From Bacteroidales bacterium (GTDB taxonomy: Bacteria; Bacteroidota; Bacteroidia; Bacteroidales; P3), in NCBI GenBank assembly GCA_017618625.1, contig JAFZTV010000079.1, positions 1 through 6,026 on the forward strand: a DNA stretch of 6,026 nucleotides, given 5' to 3'. Below, piece after piece: positions 5,098 through 6,026 of the stretch. A program made the position numbers and the translations under genes. The notes beneath the pieces were generated by a model. The model was given only the letters and a program-made list of their open reading frames with translations, searched no databases and had not been told where the DNA came from. Within the stretch, counting starts at the first letter, position 1. Each line of letters begins with the position of its first letter.

Positions 5098-5172
5098 CGG
5101 GATATGGCGTAGTCCGGTTAGCGCGCCTGCTTTGGGAGCAGGAGATCGCCTGTTCGAATCAGGCTATCCCGA
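5098..5172 (+). tRNA. tRNA-Pro, anticodon TGG
   Basis: This tRNA decodes proline CCN codons, mainly CCA and CCG. The acceptor stem CGGGATA (5098-5104) pairs with TATCCCG (5165-5171), with discriminator A at 5172. The next bases are CAA, so CCA is not encoded and must be added by tRNA nucleotidyltransferase. The anticodon stem CCTGC/GCAGG presents loop TTTGGGA with TGG at 5133-5135. The T arm GCCTG-TTCGAAT-CAGGC is intact. Confidence 0.95.
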
Positions 5173-5262
5173 CAAAGAGTATGAGATGTTAGCCGTTGAT
5201 AAGTTGATACGTCATCCGACACTCATACAACATATCAACATACAACATATCAACATACAAGC
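5173..5262. repeat. tRNA-Pro to tRNA-Arg spacer with phased direct and inverted repeats
   Basis: A 15-base unit, CATACAACATATCAA, is repeated at 5224-5238 and 5239-5253, with a partial third copy at 5254-5260. Two copies of GTTGATA (5195-5201, 5203-5209) face two copies of its reverse complement TATCAAC (5233-5239, 5248-5254). GTATGAG (5179-5185) also faces CTCATAC (5222-5228). Several alternative hairpins are therefore possible between the two tRNAs. Confidence 0.75.
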
Positions 5263-5339
5263 GGTTCCGTAGCTCAGCTGGATAGAGCAACTGCCTTCTA
5301 AGCAGTAGGTCCTGCGTTCGAATCGCAGCGGAATCACCA
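5263..5339 (+). tRNA. tRNA-Arg, anticodon TCT
   Basis: This tRNA decodes AGA and AGG. The acceptor stem GGTTCCG (5263-5269) pairs with CGGAATC (5329-5335) with one G-U pair. Discriminator A at 5336 is followed by an encoded CCA at 5337-5339. The anticodon stem ACTGC/GCAGT presents loop CTTCTAA with TCT at 5297-5299. The D arm (AGCTCAGCTGGATAGAGC) and T arm (CTGCG-TTCGAAT-CGCAG) are canonical. It is the last tRNA of the cluster. Confidence 0.96.
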
Positions 5340-5346
5340 ATCAACT

Positions 5347-5381
5347 AAGAGAGTCTCACTTCGGCGAGACTCTCTTTTTTT
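5347..5381 (+). terminator. Strong intrinsic terminator of the tRNA cluster
   Basis: AAGAGAGTCTC (5347-5357) pairs with GAGACTCTCTT (5366-5376) over 11 bp. The stem is capped by a C(UUCG)G tetraloop at 5359-5364 with one A/C mismatch below it. Seven T at 5375-5381 follow. It lies eight bases after the tRNA-Arg CCA. Confidence 0.9.
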
Positions 5382-5400
5382 CTTTTCACAGAAAAAAGTT

Positions 5401-5442
5401 TGTGCAGGGGTGTAGTTTTTCGGCAATCCCGTTGTCTAACGG
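5401..5442 (+). promoter_or_regulatory. Possible promoter or operator region of the ECF sigma gene
   Basis: No TAnnTTTG box is present upstream of the sigma factor gene. The region holds TTGTCTAA (5432-5439), which resembles ECF-type -10 elements, and the hairpin CCGTT-GTCT-AACGG (5429-5442). TGCAGG (5403-5408) lies upstream, but the 25-base gap is longer than an ordinary ECF spacer. Autoregulation by the sigma factor would fit the family habit but is inference. Confidence 0.25.
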
Positions 5443-5462
5443 ACAAAACTGATTCCACATTT

Positions 5463-5948
5463 ATGAACAAGAAACAACAAATCGAACTCGACTTCGAGCA
5501 GCTGGTGGAGAGGCAACGGCAGACCATCTATTCGGTCTGCTACCTCTTTGCCGACGAGCGGCAGCAAGCCGACGACCTCTTCCAAGAGACACTCATACGC
5601 CTCTGGCAGGGTTTCGGTACCTACAAGGGGCGAAGCTCGGAAAAGACATGGGTCTATCGCGTGGCACTCAACACCTGCATCAACATCAACCGCAAGCACC
5701 GACGCCGCACAGACACCACCCCGTTGGAGATGGACATGGACCTCTTTGCCGATGAAGAAAGAAATCCGGCAGCCTCGCGTCTGCACCGCCGCATAAGCAA
5801 GCTGCACCCCTTCGACCGCGCACTCATCCTCCTCTGGCTCGAAGACCTCCCCTACGACGAGATAGCCGCCATCCTCGGCATCACTGTCAAGAACGTCAGC
5901 GTCCGCCTCGTGCGCATACGCGAGAAACTCAAAACAATAACCGATTAA
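5463..5948 (+). CDS. ECF-type RNA polymerase sigma factor
   Basis: ECF sigma factors direct RNA polymerase to small regulons, often in response to envelope or stress signals. The 161-residue product has the two expected domains. Sigma-2 (about 12-80) includes the core-binding helix DDLFQETLIRLWQ (37-49) and the promoter-melting region KTWVYRVALNTCIN (61-74). Sigma-4 (about 113-157) has the helix-turn-helix LPYDEIAAILGITVKNVSVRLVRIREKL. The acidic linker (about 84-103) is usual. I chose the ATG at 5463; an in-frame TTG at 5400 would extend into the upstream regulatory region and add residues with no family counterpart. It follows the tRNA terminator and lies three bases before the next gene, so the two form an operon. 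The regulon and signal cannot be told from the sequence. Confidence 0.93.
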   Translation: MNKKQQIELDFEQLVERQRQTIYSVCYLFADERQQADDLFQETLIRLWQGFGTYKGRSSEKTWVYRVALNTCININRKHRRRTDTTPLEMDMDLFADEERNPAASRLHRRISKLHPFDRALILLWLEDLPYDEIAAILGITVKNVSVRLVRIREKLKTITD

Positions 5949-5951
5949 AGA

Positions 5952-6026
5952 ATGCAAACAATGGAAAATAATCTCGATATAAAACAAGAACTGCAGCAAG
6001 ACCTCCGCGACCTGCAGCAGGACATA
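5952..6026 (+). CDS. N-terminus of a protein co-encoded with the ECF sigma factor (partial)
   Basis: The reading frame opens at an ATG three bases after the sigma factor stop and stays open to the window edge (25 codons). A second in-frame ATG at 5961 is equally possible as the start. The visible part, MENNLDIKQELQQDLRDLQQDI from the second ATG minus nothing known downstream, is charged, Gln-rich and probably helical. The tight spacing suggests translational coupling with the sigma factor. An anti-sigma or accessory membrane protein would be typical at this position, but that is inference. Too little is visible to name it. Confidence 0.55.
   Translation, partial: MQTMENNLDIKQELQQDLRDLQQDI

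Noticed and set aside
5436..5999. Minus-strand frame (187 codons) opposite the ECF sigma gene
   Set aside because: The plus strand holds a clear sigma-2/sigma-4 protein, so this is a shadow.

Overview
The window looks like chromosomal DNA from the order Bacteroidales, most likely a Prevotella- or Bacteroides-like organism. Four things suggest this. Promoters match the Bacteroidetes form (TTG, then 20 bases, then TAnnTTTG, with a TTTGCACC variant used twice). Start codons follow A/C-rich leaders with no strong Shine-Dalgarno sequence. The gene order is coiled-coil protein, zapA, 6S RNA, rny. The protein families are typical of the order. The species was not determined.

Layout. Bases 2-292 encode a small cysteine-rich zinc-ribbon protein of unknown function, and its true start may lie off the left edge. 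Bases 293-647 are an AT-rich spacer with small hairpins and two tandem promoters driving rightward. Next come a 97-residue coiled-coil protein (648-941) and the cell-division protein ZapA (967-1251). A 300-base non-coding stretch follows and holds a strong 6S RNA candidate (about 1322-1483), closed by a 14-bp stem and followed by six T. Then come ribonuclease Y (rny, 1552-3093), prolipoprotein diacylglyceryl transferase (lgt, 3172-4026), a perfect 17-bp inverted repeat, and 2,3-bisphosphoglycerate-dependent phosphoglycerate mutase (gpmA, 4091-4834).

The right part is a tRNA cluster: tRNA-Ser(GCT), tRNA-Pro(TGG) and tRNA-Arg(TCT). It has its own promoter, a structured leader, a terminator-like hairpin after the first tRNA and a strong UUCG-loop terminator at the end. 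An ECF-type RNA polymerase sigma factor (5463-5948) follows, and then the first 25 codons of another protein that runs off the right edge.

All genes lie on the plus strand. The content is mostly housekeeping: Z-ring assembly, RNA polymerase control by 6S RNA, mRNA decay, lipoprotein maturation, glycolysis and translation. I see no insertion sequence, CRISPR array, phage gene or defence system. The most interesting material is non-coding: mutually exclusive folds in the 6S RNA, a long perfect hairpin just upstream of gpmA, a 10-bp inverted repeat and a leader hairpin around the tRNA promoter, and two spacers where one arm faces tandem copies of its complement. The uncharacterised coiled-coil partner of ZapA and the partial gene after the sigma factor are the protein-level items worth following.
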